Notes: generated from the letters alone by a model not told the origin. 64,000 nucleotides of DNA from Arcicella rosea (GCF_014204325.1 NZ_JACHKT010000006.1:124001-188000), one strand, 5' to 3'; positions 1 through 9,960 are shown, counted from the first letter of the stretch. Program-made: numbers and translations.

Positions 1-492
1 ACTTACTGCCGCATTGGTTGTAGCCACATCACCATCACAATTCTGGTCTTTGTTTACTGCTTGTTTCGGAAACAAATACCCTATTCCGTTCCATTCGTAA
101 ACTACACCAATTTCGCTAGTTGGTTTTGCTTTTCGTAACAAACTATACACCGTAGGAAACATTCCGTATTCGTCTAATAATCTGGCAGGTAAATCGGGTT
201 TTTTACTTCCCCAAGTGGTATAGCCATGTAACTCTGGCCCTGCACCCATGACCATTGAAGCCCAATTGGGAGCACTTGACGATGGCAATACTGAGCGGGT
301 TTGCATCGTCCAAGAGCCTTCTTGCATGAGTTTTCGTAAATTAGGTGCATTGACACTTTTGAAAGCATAAGCTCCCAAACCATCAACGCCTATCAGAATT
401 ACGTGTTCTACCTTTTTCTGAGCAAAGCTCAATTGGTACAAAAACAATAGTAACAATACTTGAAAAAGTTTTTTATTGAATAAATTCAACAT
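1..492 (-). CDS. Secreted alkaline-phosphatase-superfamily phosphodiesterase, N-terminal part (runs off left edge)
   Basis: This is the first 164 codons of an exported type I phosphodiesterase/nucleotide pyrophosphatase-like enzyme; the rest lies beyond the window. The ATG is the complement of 490-492. A Sec signal peptide (hydrophobic stretch ending SFAQ) is followed by VEHVILIGVDGLG, which carries the first metal-binding Asp, and by LPSSSAPNW, the nucleophile loop of this superfamily. It is a close paralogue of the protein at 12025-12918 and shares almost every motif with it. It is probably the last gene of the susC-susD-metallophosphoesterase operon. The superfamily hydrolyses phosphate or phosphonate mono- and diesters with bound zinc. 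The substrate is not known; a phosphonate ester is inferred from the neighbours. Confidence 0.85.
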   Translation of the reverse strand, partial: MLNLFNKKLFQVLLLLFLYQLSFAQKKVEHVILIGVDGLGAYAFKSVNAPNLRKLMQEGSWTMQTRSVLPSSSAPNWASMVMGAGPELHGYTTWGSKKPDLPARLLDEYGMFPTVYSLLRKAKPTSEIGVVYEWNGIGYLFPKQAVNKDQNCDGDVATTNAAVS

Positions 493-506
493 AACGATTG
501 ATTTAA

Positions 507-537
507 TGGGCAAATTAGATAAACACTAATTCGCCCA
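507..537 (-). terminator. Intercistronic hairpin between phosphoesterase genes
   Basis: TGGGC and GCCCA arms enclose a second stem AATTAG/CTAATT with one mismatch and a short loop. It lies between the metallophosphoesterase and the downstream phosphodiesterase and has no strong T-run. It may therefore be an attenuator or an mRNA-stabilising hairpin rather than a full terminator. Confidence 0.4.
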
Positions 538-576
538 ATTGTTGAGGCATTGGAAAAATTAGTCCAATACCCAATT

Positions 577-1479
577 TTAATAATGATGCTCGTGATAATG
601 GTTCTCTAAAGTACCATCTTCATATAGCTTCAGAATTGCATAGCCTGGGGCTGTTTCTTGGTAATAATAAGGTTTGGCAGAATGTTCATCGCCTTTTTCC
701 CACCAAAATCCACTCATCGCTCCATTACAGAAATATTGAACGCCATTAAAAACATTGCTGTCAAGTAAATGCTGGTGTCCTGATAAACAGACCTTTACTT
801 TTTCTTTATGTTTATAGAAAAGCTTTCTCAAAATTACATTGTCGCTGTGCGTGCCACCTGCCCATGCTCCTGTTACCGAAAGAATAGGAAAATGCGACAT
901 TAGTAAAGCAAAATGACCAGTAGGTACTGCTTCTAAGCCTTTTTCGAGCCATGCCATTTGCTCTGGATCTAACGAAACACCTTTGTTATTACCGTCTAAA
1001 ATAAAGAAATGCCAGTTTTTCTTTGAAAAGCTGTAATAGCGATGTGGCATTCCCAAGCGTTTGGCAGCATAATTTACTCCATACATTTCATCTTCTTTGG
1101 ATGGAGCATGCCACCAAGGGTCATGATTGCCAACACAGCTATGCAACTCGTATTTATCAATTACTTTGATACTTTCGTCCCATGCACTCCATTGATCGAG
1201 CATTTTTTCACGAGTAACGTCGCTATAATCTGCCGCAAAAATAGAGTCACCACTATTGAGGAAAAAATCTACTTTATGTGTCATTACTTCCTTCAAGCAT
1301 TTCTGAAAACGCTCAGGAGCATTATCTCTACGACGAATATGAACGTCTGTAATATGACCAATCGTCAATATTGGTTTAGCTTTGGAACGCAAACTTTGAT
1401 TTGCCTGTGCCTCTTTAGTAGTAGCCCCAATAGTTGTTGCTGCCAAAGAGCTACTAACAAGAAAATCTCTTCTTTTCAT
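577..1479 (-). CDS. Tat-exported calcineurin-like metallophosphoesterase
   Basis: A 300-residue metallophosphoesterase that should hydrolyse phosphomonoesters or diesters in the periplasm. The N-terminus has a twin-arginine signal (KRRDFL, then an Ala-rich stretch to about residue 26). All di-metal motifs are visible: D45-x-H47 in TDVH, G77-D78, GNHD at 117-120, H196 in MSHF, and GHQH at 234-237. It is encoded 4 bp downstream of susD on the same strand, so it belongs to the SusCD operon. Export by Tat suggests that the protein folds with its metal in the cytoplasm. The substrate is unknown; its place in a putative phosphonate locus suggests a phosphate or phosphonate ester brought in by SusCD. 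Confidence 0.88.
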   Translation of the reverse strand: MKRRDFLVSSSLAATTIGATTKEAQANQSLRSKAKPILTIGHITDVHIRRRDNAPERFQKCLKEVMTHKVDFFLNSGDSIFAADYSDVTREKMLDQWSAWDESIKVIDKYELHSCVGNHDPWWHAPSKEDEMYGVNYAAKRLGMPHRYYSFSKKNWHFFILDGNNKGVSLDPEQMAWLEKGLEAVPTGHFALLMSHFPILSVTGAWAGGTHSDNVILRKLFYKHKEKVKVCLSGHQHLLDSNVFNGVQYFCNGAMSGFWWEKGDEHSAKPYYYQETAPGYAILKLYEDGTLENHYHEHHY

Positions 1480-1483
1480 TATT

Positions 1484-3265
1484 TTACCAACCTGCTGGTT
1501 GAGTTAAGTTTTTGTTTAAAATAATCTGTTGTTGTGGAATCGGGAAATAGTAGTATTTACTTTCGTTAAAATCACGAGGTTGATTTTTGTCTTTCGTGAA
1601 AACGATATTTCCATAAGTACCATTACTCAAATAAAAACTTCCATCAGAAAGGTAATATTTTACAATTTTACTTTTAATATCTGCTGGTAAAGTTGCCAAA
1701 GGTTCTTCTTTACCTGGAGCTTCCAAAATAGCAATATCTTCTTTTCCATCACCAGTTACATCTATTCCTCCTAATTGTTTTACATACATTCCATTAGAAG
1801 CCTTAGCCAATAACTTTCCTACTTTCCAACGATATATATCATCAAAACGGAATCCTTCGCAAGCCAATTCAACTCTTCTTTCACGTCTGATTTCTAAAAT
1901 AACCCCTTTGTTACTGCCACTTACATTAGGATATTTATTGGCCAAATATGAGTCGGGATTAGCGTTGGCATTGCTCAGATTCAAGTCTGGCATTCCAACT
2001 CTTTTACGAAGAAGGTTTACTGTTCTATCCAAATCTCCTTGAGTTAGCTGTCCTAATTCTGCTTTTGCCTCTGCATAAACTAATAATGGTTCAGCTAAAC
2101 GGAAAATAGGAAGGTCTGTATAATTTAGTCCAAATCCACCACGCAAAGCTGGGTCACGTGGATAGAATTTTACTTGCAAATATCCACCGAAACTTGGCTT
2201 AGGTAAGTAAGGATTTGTTCCGGGAACAGTTGTAAACCCTGGAGGCATAATAGTTTCAGATAATCTAGGGTCACGATTGGCAAAAGATTCTACAAAACCC
2301 AATTTATCGTAATTGCTTTTTGAAGTAAATGTTGTTCCATCATTGTTTAAGAAATCGTTTGCTAAATCTTGGCTCAAAGCCCATTGCCAGTCTAATACAA
2401 CGTGCGTATTATTAGTAATTCCCTCTTCTTTGCTATTCTTTCTGAGCATAATAACCTCTTTATTAGCCGATAGGTTGTTACTTGAAAAAAGGGTTCTAAA
2501 ATCTACTGCACTATTTCCTGTGTTAGTCAATGAAAAGCCACCTTTTTCCATCACCTCTTGGGCTGCACTTGCAGCACGAGTAAGGAATCTTGTTGAAGTA
2601 CTTTTCAAATTTAATTCATCATGATACAAACGATAAGTACCTTCGTGTAAAGAAGTACGAGCCAATAATGTCAAGGCAGCCCATTTTGTAACCATGGTAT
2701 TGTTGGTTCTTGATGGTAAAATATTGGCAGAAGCATATTCTAAATCGTTCATGATTGAATCTACCACTACAGTACGAGGGTCTTTAGCCTTATAGAGCTG
2801 TTCCTCATCATTTGAAGCAAGCATTGCTGAGTACCAAGGCACATCGCCATATCTTTTTACCATGTCGTAGTAAACCATTGCTCTAAAGAATCTCCCAACG
2901 CCAATATAGTGTTTGATGAGTGACGGATCGCCAGAAGCCCTTCCTGCACGAGTAAGGAAAAAATTGATACGACGTACAGTACCCCAAGAGTTCCAACCTC
3001 CTACCGTAGCAGGGTTTAGTGAGCCACGAACTAAGTTTTCAGTATCACTCCCTCCCGTATGAACTGAAAGATTATCTGAATAAATATCGTCCCAACGTGG
3101 GCCAATCGAGCCATAAAAACCATTGGTATAGGTTTCTAAATCGGCAACATTTGCAAAAAAAGTATCCTCTGTAATAGCCGTTTGTGGCTTACGGTCGAGG
3201 AAATCGTCTTTACAAGCTACGCATAAAGACAATAAAAAGAGTAAAGAAATTTTAAGATTTTTCAT
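1484..3265 (-). CDS. SusD/RagB-family outer-membrane lipoprotein
   Basis: A 593-residue substrate-binding lipoprotein that caps its SusC partner on the cell surface. It has a lipoprotein signal with the acylated Cys at 18 (after LSLCVA). The early DFLDRKP segment, the TPR-like helical body and the C-terminal KYYYFPIPQQQI block are typical of SusD/RagB proteins. It follows susC by 17 bp on the same strand. SusD proteins mostly bind glycans, but family members also take peptides and other large nutrients. The neighbouring phosphoesterases and phosphonate-catabolism genes suggest a phosphorus-bearing ligand here, which is inference. Confidence 0.93.
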   Translation of the reverse strand: MKNLKISLLFLLSLCVACKDDFLDRKPQTAITEDTFFANVADLETYTNGFYGSIGPRWDDIYSDNLSVHTGGSDTENLVRGSLNPATVGGWNSWGTVRRINFFLTRAGRASGDPSLIKHYIGVGRFFRAMVYYDMVKRYGDVPWYSAMLASNDEEQLYKAKDPRTVVVDSIMNDLEYASANILPSRTNNTMVTKWAALTLLARTSLHEGTYRLYHDELNLKSTSTRFLTRAASAAQEVMEKGGFSLTNTGNSAVDFRTLFSSNNLSANKEVIMLRKNSKEEGITNNTHVVLDWQWALSQDLANDFLNNDGTTFTSKSNYDKLGFVESFANRDPRLSETIMPPGFTTVPGTNPYLPKPSFGGYLQVKFYPRDPALRGGFGLNYTDLPIFRLAEPLLVYAEAKAELGQLTQGDLDRTVNLLRKRVGMPDLNLSNANANPDSYLANKYPNVSGSNKGVILEIRRERRVELACEGFRFDDIYRWKVGKLLAKASNGMYVKQLGGIDVTGDGKEDIAILEAPGKEEPLATLPADIKSKIVKYYLSDGSFYLSNGTYGNIVFTKDKNQPRDFNESKYYYFPIPQQQIILNKNLTQPAGW

Positions 3266-3282
3266 TATCGAAAGTGCTAAAA

Positions 3283-6200
3283 TTAGAAGTTTAGATTTAA
3301 TCCAAAAGCATAAGTACGCTGAAAAGGATACACTGCGTTACCGGCACTACCACTACCTAATGCTTCAGGGTCAAATTTCACTTTGGTATAAGATATTTCG
3401 AAAATATTTTCTGTGCTTACAAACAACCTTACTTTATCAATCTTAGCCTTTTTCAATATTGAAGCTGGTAGCGTGTAACCAAGTGTAATATTTTTGACTC
3501 TCATATAAGCAGCATTTTGCATATACTTTTTGTTAGGCAATGACAATTGTTCTCCAGAGTTCTCTGCTGTATAAGCACGAATGGCAGGGAAATATGCGTT
3601 TGGATTTTCAGGTGTCCAATGATCTAAGTTTTGTACCGTAACGTTTGTCCAAGGTTGGGCAAATACTCCCCAGAAATACACGTTAGAAGCATCTGGATAC
3701 CAGTCACGCTTACCTACTCCTTGCATAAATACACGTAGGTCAAAACCTTTCCAAGAAGCACCCATATCCATCCCAAAAGTATATCTTGGGCGACTATTAC
3801 CAATTTTATACAAATCGCCTGGGTCATTTACAGTTCTTAGCCCCTTGTTTACAATGCCATCACCATTTCTATCGGCAAAAATTGGATCACCCACAAAGAA
3901 TTGGTACGATTGCTCGGCTGCTCCCATCGCTTTCTGGTCAGGGCTATTTTTGAGTTGTTCTTGGTTTTGGAAATACCCAATAATATCAGCTCCCCAAATC
4001 TCGCCTATTTCTTGTCCTTCGTAATATTGATTCAATAATTTACTTGGGTTATCAAAACGTGTGATATAACTGCGGCTATCGGCTAAGTTAAACGCTAAAT
4101 TATACTGGAACGGCGATTTCCCTAAGTTGAATTGATCTCTCCAACCAAGACGGAACTCCCAACCTGTCGTTTTTAAGTCTCCTGCATTCTCTCTAGGTAC
4201 ATTTGTTCCAAAAACGGCTGGCAACGTCTTTCCCGGAATAAGCATATCATTAGTATAACGAGTAAACTTATCAAAATTCACTTGCAGACGATTACTCATA
4301 AAAGCTAAATCCACACCAAGGTTGACAGTCGCAATATTTTCCCAAGAAAAATTACCAGAAACAGCACCAGGAGCATTTACAGTCTGAGGGCGAGTTGTGC
4401 CTAAAATTTGTGAAACTTGAGACGATGCCATACTTGGAATATAATCATATTCACCCACTGAAGCTTGGTTACCCAATATTCCATAAGAACCTCTTAGTTT
4501 CAACAAATTAATAAAGTTATTTGAATTGATACTACGAATAAATTCTTCGTCTGATACAACCCATCCAGCAGATACAGACGGGAAGAAACCCCATCTTTTA
4601 CCTTCTGGGAAACGAGATGTTCCGTCATATCGACCATTCAATTCTAACAAATACTTATCCTTGTAATCATAGCCCAAACGGTAGAATAAGCCTCTTACAG
4701 CCCAATCATTTATAGACTCTGAAGAACTCATTGTTCCTGTACTTAAACCAATTGAAGGTAACGTAGTAGATATAATGTTATTTCTACTAATATTAGATGT
4801 AATACTTTTTCTATACTCTTGGTTGAAACCAGCCAATGCTTGAATAGAATGCTTTCCGAATGATTTATGCAAATCACCATAGATATTGAATACTGTATAA
4901 TCAGTATTTCCATTAGTATTCTGAGCCCAGCTTGTGGTTGAACCTGTATTCAAAATAGGGTTATTAGGGCCTGTTCTGTAAGGAATAGGTATATCAAACG
5001 ATCGGACTAAGCTGGCTCCACGTCTGAAAGTAGCCTCTCCTTTGATGTCGAAAATCCCTTTTATTACCGTTGCTTTAGCGCCAAAACTACTTTGTAATTC
5101 AGTGATTGATGACCTTGAACGTCCTCCATCTTGTAATCTCCCTAATAATCCTGCTCCTGCACTCGTCCAAGAACCATCAGGATTTCGTGGAACATCCAAA
5201 GAGTTTGTTCTATTTACATTCCAGAAGAAATTGCCATCAATAAACACAGGAGAATCATAATTCGTAAACGAAAGCTGAGTATTATTGGTAAATGATAGCC
5301 ATTTTGTTACGTTCAAATCTACTTTACCACGGATATTATACCTTTTGTAAACATCATTTCCATACTTCAAAAGACCGTCTTGTTGATAATAATCGGCTGA
5401 AAAGTAGTAGCTTAAACTCTCTGCTCTTTTTGAAATAGCAATATTTGAGTTATAAGTTGGAGCTGATTGTTGGTAGGCTTCTTGAATCCAGTTAGTATTG
5501 CCATAATAAGCCCAGTTGGCTGGAGTAGTTGGGTCGATAATTACCGAAGGTAGTGATAAATCTTCTGAACGCTTTTTCGCATATACTCTTAAAGCATCTG
5601 GATATAAGTTATAAAGAGGTACTGCCGATTGATGCTTATTGATCATTACCTGATAAGGGTCAGTAACCAATTCAGGCATTTTTCCGATTGTTCTAAATCC
5701 TACATTTGAATTTACGGTAACATTCATTTTATTGCCTTGTGGGGTCTTGGTTGTAATTAGCACTACACCAAATGCAGCTCTTGCACCATAAATAGCTGCC
5801 GAAGAGGCATCTTTCAAAACCGTAACGCTCTCAATATCATTGAAGTTAATTCTTGAAACCTCAGCTACCGTAAATGGTACGTTATCTACCAGAACAAGTG
5901 GGTCTCCACCATTGATACTTGTAATACCTCTGATATTAAAACTTGGAGCTGAACTTGGGCGACCACTTGGGTTAGCGATGTTCAAGTTGGGAATAAGTCC
6001 CTGTAAACCAGAGGCTACGTTATTGATGGGACGATTTTCAAGTTGTCTTGAACTGATGGCATCAACTGAACCCGTTAGATTTATTTTCTTTTGAGCACCG
6101 AAACCGACTACGATAACTTCATCAATATTTTTATCTTCCGACAACAATCTCACTGTAATATTCGACTGTCTTCCAATCTCAATAATTTGTGATTGGTAGC

Positions 6201-6516
6201 CGATGTAAGATACTATCAGCTTTGAATTTTCCGGAACTGATAAAGTAAAGTATCCACCAGCATCCGAAACTGTTCCTACCATACTTCCATCTACTTTGAT
6301 ATTTGCACCTGCTAATGGTTTATCATTTTCATCCAAGACTCTACCTCGAAGGCTTTTATCTTTGAAAATAGCAGATGACATTTTGTTTCCCAAAGGAGAG
6401 CCAATAGCCACAATCGGGCAATAGCATAGGAAAAACGTTACAGCTAATAAGCTGGACAACGTAATCAATCGCCATTTTGTTGGGCGAAGATTATTAATCC
6501 GGGTAAAAGTGTTCAT
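3283..6516 (-). CDS. SusC/RagA-family TonB-linked outer-membrane transporter
   Basis: A 1077-residue TonB-dependent transporter that works with the SusD lipoprotein encoded just downstream. In order it has a signal peptide, a carboxypeptidase-regulatory-like domain (about 55-140, GRVLDENDKPLAGANI), a TonB box region followed by VVVGFGAQKK, the plug (GLQGLIPNLNI, NIRGI), and a long beta-barrel ending in LNLNF. The length is usual for the family. It is the first gene of a leftward operon (susC, susD, metallophosphoesterase, phosphodiesterase). Its promoter region carries the shared palindrome at 6653-6666, next to the divergent XRE-cupin regulator, so control by that regulator is likely. Confidence 0.95.
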   Translation of the reverse strand: MNTFTRINNLRPTKWRLITLSSLLAVTFFLCYCPIVAIGSPLGNKMSSAIFKDKSLRGRVLDENDKPLAGANIKVDGSMVGTVSDAGGYFTLSVPENSKLIVSYIGYQSQIIEIGRQSNITVRLLSEDKNIDEVIVVGFGAQKKINLTGSVDAISSRQLENRPINNVASGLQGLIPNLNIANPSGRPSSAPSFNIRGITSINGGDPLVLVDNVPFTVAEVSRINFNDIESVTVLKDASSAAIYGARAAFGVVLITTKTPQGNKMNVTVNSNVGFRTIGKMPELVTDPYQVMINKHQSAVPLYNLYPDALRVYAKKRSEDLSLPSVIIDPTTPANWAYYGNTNWIQEAYQQSAPTYNSNIAISKRAESLSYYFSADYYQQDGLLKYGNDVYKRYNIRGKVDLNVTKWLSFTNNTQLSFTNYDSPVFIDGNFFWNVNRTNSLDVPRNPDGSWTSAGAGLLGRLQDGGRSRSSITELQSSFGAKATVIKGIFDIKGEATFRRGASLVRSFDIPIPYRTGPNNPILNTGSTTSWAQNTNGNTDYTVFNIYGDLHKSFGKHSIQALAGFNQEYRKSITSNISRNNIISTTLPSIGLSTGTMSSSESINDWAVRGLFYRLGYDYKDKYLLELNGRYDGTSRFPEGKRWGFFPSVSAGWVVSDEEFIRSINSNNFINLLKLRGSYGILGNQASVGEYDYIPSMASSQVSQILGTTRPQTVNAPGAVSGNFSWENIATVNLGVDLAFMSNRLQVNFDKFTRYTNDMLIPGKTLPAVFGTNVPRENAGDLKTTGWEFRLGWRDQFNLGKSPFQYNLAFNLADSRSYITRFDNPSKLLNQYYEGQEIGEIWGADIIGYFQNQEQLKNSPDQKAMGAAEQSYQFFVGDPIFADRNGDGIVNKGLRTVNDPGDLYKIGNSRPRYTFGMDMGASWKGFDLRVFMQGVGKRDWYPDASNVYFWGVFAQPWTNVTVQNLDHWTPENPNAYFPAIRAYTAENSGEQLSLPNKKYMQNAAYMRVKNITLGYTLPASILKKAKIDKVRLFVSTENIFEISYTKVKFDPEALGSGSAGNAVYPFQRTYAFGLNLNF

Positions 6517-6643
6517 AACTCAGACCGATATTTTAAAAGTTAAAAAGAGATAAATTGAATATGAAAGAATTTGCACCTGCAGGGCGAATAAACTTAACAA
6601 GCTAGTTTATGAAAATTAAACATCACCGCTAAAATTATCAGTA

Positions 6644-6666
6644 CAAACTTAATAAACTTTTGTTTA
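6644..6666 (-). promoter_or_regulatory. susC promoter: operator TAAAC-N4-GTTTA next to a -7 box
   Basis: TAAACTTTTGTTTA (6653-6666) is a perfect 5+5 palindrome. Read leftwards it is separated by 1 bp from TAAGTTTG (complement of 6644-6651), which fits the Bacteroidota -7 consensus TAnnTTTG. The same palindrome stands 1 bp from a -7 box at 12992-13014 and occurs again at 9795-9808. The rest of the 307-bp gap (6517-6823) is AT-rich and holds no gene. Confidence 0.7.
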
Positions 6667-6823
6667 ATATATGTAAACTTTTTATAAAATAATTTATGTT
6701 ATATATATAAAAAATATAATTGAAGCAAAGAAAGGGGTATCTATAAAACTGGAAGCATCCTTATAAAAGATTTTTAGCTTAATTTTTTGAGATAAATGAG
6801 CAAAAATCGGTAATATTGTACTT

Positions 6824-7396
6824 ATGGAAGCATTATTTATTTTAGAGGTTGGCCGCCGCATAAAACAACAAAGGCTTGATAAAAGAATGACATTACAGGA
6901 GTTAGCAGACAAATCAGGAGTCAGTAAAGGCTTAGTTTCCCAAATAGAAAATGGGCGAACAATTCCCTCTCTCTCTGTAATGTTTGGTATTATTCAATCA
7001 CTCGAAATTGAAGTAAGCGAGTTTTTTCAAGGGCTTGGTCTTCTTGAACCAACAATTTTAGTTAACCGCAAATCTGACTATACTACTTTTGAGAAAGAAG
7101 ATGCTATAGGTTTTAGTTACAAGCGTATTATGATGCGTAATCTTCCTTCAAGTACAATAGATTTTGTTCTTTTAGAGCTTAGTAGCGACTCTTACCGTGA
7201 AGAAGTCACTACTGATGCTTATGAGTTTGTTTATGTCATAAAAGGTCAAACAGAATATAGAATAAATGATCAATCTCTTTTACTTAAAGAAGGAGATTCA
7301 ATGTTTTTCGATGGTAGATTACCTCATCTACCGAGGAATATTTCAGACACTACATGCCAGCTTTTTGTAATTTATTTCTTTGCTCAAAGTAGCTAA
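6824..7396 (+). CDS. XRE-family transcriptional regulator with C-terminal cupin domain
   Basis: A 190-residue regulator divergent from susC. Residues about 8-62 form a lambda-repressor-type helix-turn-helix (RIKQQRLDKRMTLQELADKSG, recognition helix in SKGLVSQIENGRTIPS). Residues about 110-185 form a cupin barrel (YEFVYVIKGQTEYRIND and EGDSMFFDGRLPH), which in this family senses a small ligand. It sits between the SusCD operon and the transporter/dehydrogenase operon and abuts the stop codon of the convergent transporter. It is the only regulator in the locus, so it is the best candidate to bind the TAAAC-N4-GTTTA sites. A possible -7 box (TAATATTG, 6811-6818) lies so near the ATG that the mRNA may have almost no leader. 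Confidence 0.9.
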   Translation: MEALFILEVGRRIKQQRLDKRMTLQELADKSGVSKGLVSQIENGRTIPSLSVMFGIIQSLEIEVSEFFQGLGLLEPTILVNRKSDYTTFEKEDAIGFSYKRIMMRNLPSSTIDFVLLELSSDSYREEVTTDAYEFVYVIKGQTEYRINDQSLLLKEGDSMFFDGRLPHLPRNISDTTCQLFVIYFFAQSS

Positions 7397-8626
7397 TCAT
7401 ATACTTTTTTGTGATCTTAAAGAAATAATTAAAGAGGAAAGTAAACACATCAAAGCTATTAGTAAAAAAATATGAGCTGTATTACCGGTAATATCTATCA
7501 GTTTTCCAAGAATGGGCTCCCCAAGGGCAGCAAATAAATAGCCAGTCATATTCATCAATCCAATTCCAGTACCTGTTCGTTCACTTCCAAGCATCTCTGG
7601 GCATAAAGTCCAAAAGTTACTCTGAGGTCCATAGACAAAAAAACCAGCAAACAACATCATTAATCCTTGTAGCATTAAGTTATTTATTGGAGCCACATAA
7701 ATAACTAATGCTACAAGCATACTCATCAGCATTCCAAAGCGAATAGATGCGATTCTGTTTCCTCTGAATATTGTGTCTGAAAGTACACCAAATGAAAATG
7801 CTCCAATAGACATTCCGACAGGTAACAAAAAAGTCATCCATAACGATTGCTGATTCTGTTTCCAATTATTTCCTAAATAGTGTACTGGCACCCAAAAAAT
7901 AAACCCATATCTTGCCATACTTTCAAATGCAAATGAAAGCATAACAATTAAAAAACCCTTATTTCTAAAAATGTCTTTATAACGGTCAAGCCATTTATCT
8001 TCCTGTGAATGTTTTACAAAGTTATCTTCTAAATCAAGGAACCCTAGCTCTGAAGGTTTGTCTCTAGCAAAAATTAAAAATAAGGTAGCTGTTACAAATA
8101 AAAGTAATACTGGCAAGCGGAAAAGTATTCTCCATTCAAGATCTTCTTGTAAAATAAAAATAGAAATAAGATAAGTAACCACCGACGAAACTCCTGCCGC
8201 CATTGTATAAAAGCTAAATGCTTTGCCTTTTTCATCGTTACTCCACCAATTTGAAATCAGTTTACCACCTGGAGCCCAAGCCATTGACTGAAAAAAACCA
8301 TTTAAAGCCCATAAGACAAAAACCCATTCTATCGAATTAGCAAAACTAATAGCCACATTGGCAGCGATTGACAAATAAGCTCCCAAAGGCATCATAATTC
8401 TTGCACTATAACGATCTGCAAGATTACCACTTACAAGCTGTCCAATAGCGTAACCCAACAACATCGAAAAACTAATCCAGCCAATGGTTGTAAAAGGAAC
8501 TTTAAAATGTTCTGCCATTCCATGCGCAGCCCAACCAAAGTTGTGTCGACCAGTATAAAAAAACAAATAGCAAACCATTGTTAATATCAACATTTTCCAT
8601 TGCTGTTTGCGAAATAAATTGGGCAT
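7397..8626 (-). CDS. MFS transporter, organophosphate:phosphate antiporter-like
   Basis: A 409-residue, 12-helix inner-membrane transporter. The start MPNLFRKQQWKML followed by YLFFYTGRHNFGWA resembles the OPA branch (GlpT/UhpT/UhpC), whose members move organophosphates or, in related clusters, phosphonates. It is encoded 12 bp downstream of the HpnZ-like dehydrogenase on the same strand, and its stop codon abuts that of the XRE-cupin gene. It would carry the product made by the periplasmic phosphoesterases into the cytoplasm. The MFS assignment is firm, the OPA placement fairly good, and the substrate is inferred from context. Confidence 0.85.
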   Translation of the reverse strand: MPNLFRKQQWKMLILTMVCYLFFYTGRHNFGWAAHGMAEHFKVPFTTIGWISFSMLLGYAIGQLVSGNLADRYSARIMMPLGAYLSIAANVAISFANSIEWVFVLWALNGFFQSMAWAPGGKLISNWWSNDEKGKAFSFYTMAAGVSSVVTYLISIFILQEDLEWRILFRLPVLLLFVTATLFLIFARDKPSELGFLDLEDNFVKHSQEDKWLDRYKDIFRNKGFLIVMLSFAFESMARYGFIFWVPVHYLGNNWKQNQQSLWMTFLLPVGMSIGAFSFGVLSDTIFRGNRIASIRFGMLMSMLVALVIYVAPINNLMLQGLMMLFAGFFVYGPQSNFWTLCPEMLGSERTGTGIGLMNMTGYLFAALGEPILGKLIDITGNTAHIFLLIALMCLLSSLIISLRSQKSI

Positions 8627-8638
8627 ATTTTTGTTCTT

Positions 8639-9730
8639 TTAGTTGTTTAAACGAATACCTACTCTCAAGGGTTTGTGATCGACAGCATATTCAAATGCTT
8701 TTTGTCCCTGAGCTAAGGAAAACTCTTTACCAATTATTTTTTCAAAGGGAAAATGTAAGTAATTACGTTCCATAAAATCAACAGCATAAACAAGATCTTC
8801 ATAATTATAGTTATGCAACCCCTTAATAGTAATTAGTTTTCTTACGATTTGCTCTGCATTAATCTTCAAATTACGTGAATGGAAAACGGCACCAATCCAA
8901 ATTGCTATCCCTCCTACTCCTAGTGCTACTAGACCAGCCTCCATAGCTTCAGCGGCCCCACTCATATCAAACACAACATCTATATTATTTGAATATTTGT
9001 TAAGTAATGCTGAATCTCCTTCAAGATTTCCTTGTTGAAACATGTATGTTTCATCAGCACCAAAATCTAAGGATTGATTTAATCTTTCTGCATTTATATC
9101 TGCAGTAAATATTTTTGCTGCTCCTGCATCCTTACACATGGCTACACACACAATACCGAGCAAACCTAATCCTGTAATTAGCACTCGCTTTGATTTTAAA
9201 TCACCAGCAAGTCGCAAAGCCCCAGCAACAGTTGCTACAGAACAATTAATCGTTGCCGCAACGCTCAAAGGTATATTTGAAGGAACTTTTATAATAGCTG
9301 TGTTTCTCTTTAAGATACAATAATCCGCTAATCCTCCATGAAAGGCATCATTATCAGTAACTTGGGCATGACCATACTTAAACAATCCAGACGATTTTTG
9401 GGGCATTCCTCTCTGTGCCTCCATTGAAAGGGGATCTGACGAAAAAATACTCCAAGTAACTCTATCTCCTTTTTGTAATAAATTACCAATATAATCATGA
9501 TTAGAATGTTCCGTCCCTATTTCTATGACTTCACCTACAATTTCATGCCCAAGTACACTTGGTGTCTTTTCATGCCTTAGTCCACAAAAGGTGTGAAGAT
9601 CGCTCCCACAAATAGTTGTATATAAATTCTTCACCAGAATTTCCTCAGATCCTATTGGAGGAAGCTCTCTTTCGATAAGCTTCATTTTCTCATTAGCTCC
9701 ATTAAATACTAAAATTTTACCTGAACGCAT
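8639..9730 (-). CDS. Zinc-dependent alcohol dehydrogenase, HpnZ-like (phosphonate-catabolism associated)
   Basis: A 363-residue medium-chain dehydrogenase. It has C41 of CGSDLH and GHE at 61-63 for catalytic zinc, and a Rossmann motif (GLGLLG, near residue 196) for NAD(P). The insertion with WSIFSSDPLSMEAQRGMPQKS and the overall pattern match, from memory, the subfamily TIGR03366 (putative phosphonate-catabolism alcohol dehydrogenase). Members of that subfamily usually neighbour HpnW-like FAD oxidoreductases and PhnX-like hydrolases, and both are encoded at 10043-11936. Adjacent genes encode the MFS transporter (same operon) and the regulator. The substrate is unknown. The promoter region carries the shared palindrome at 9795-9808. 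Confidence 0.82.
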   Translation of the reverse strand: MRSGKILVFNGANEKMKLIERELPPIGSEEILVKNLYTTICGSDLHTFCGLRHEKTPSVLGHEIVGEVIEIGTEHSNHDYIGNLLQKGDRVTWSIFSSDPLSMEAQRGMPQKSSGLFKYGHAQVTDNDAFHGGLADYCILKRNTAIIKVPSNIPLSVAATINCSVATVAGALRLAGDLKSKRVLITGLGLLGIVCVAMCKDAGAAKIFTADINAERLNQSLDFGADETYMFQQGNLEGDSALLNKYSNNIDVVFDMSGAAEAMEAGLVALGVGGIAIWIGAVFHSRNLKINAEQIVRKLITIKGLHNYNYEDLVYAVDFMERNYLHFPFEKIIGKEFSLAQGQKAFEYAVDHKPLRVGIRLNN

Positions 9731-9763
9731 TTCTAATTAGTAAATAAAAAATTGAATATAATA

Positions 9764-9808
9764 CAAATATAGTAACCCAATAGTTTATAAATACTAAACT
9801 ATTGTTTA
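9764..9808 (-). promoter_or_regulatory. Promoter of dehydrogenase-transporter operon with operator palindrome
   Basis: The palindrome TAAACTATTGTTTA lies at 9795-9808, with a third half-site GTTTA at 9783-9787. A -7 element TATATTTG (complement of 9764-9771) sits 23 bp downstream in the leftward direction. The operator is therefore further from the -7 box than in the two other promoters. The remainder of the gap to 10042 has no gene, only a hairpin at 9961-10019. Confidence 0.6.
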
Positions 9809-9960
9809 TTTTTACATTAAATTAATAATAATTTAATGTATCGTTTGAATAAAAAAGAATGTGATGTGTAAACTCATAGCTTTTAGGAAGCTAATTACGA
9901 TAGAGCTACTAATTAAGAAGAAAATGATATAATAAGCGTAGAACTGAAAATGTAAATTGA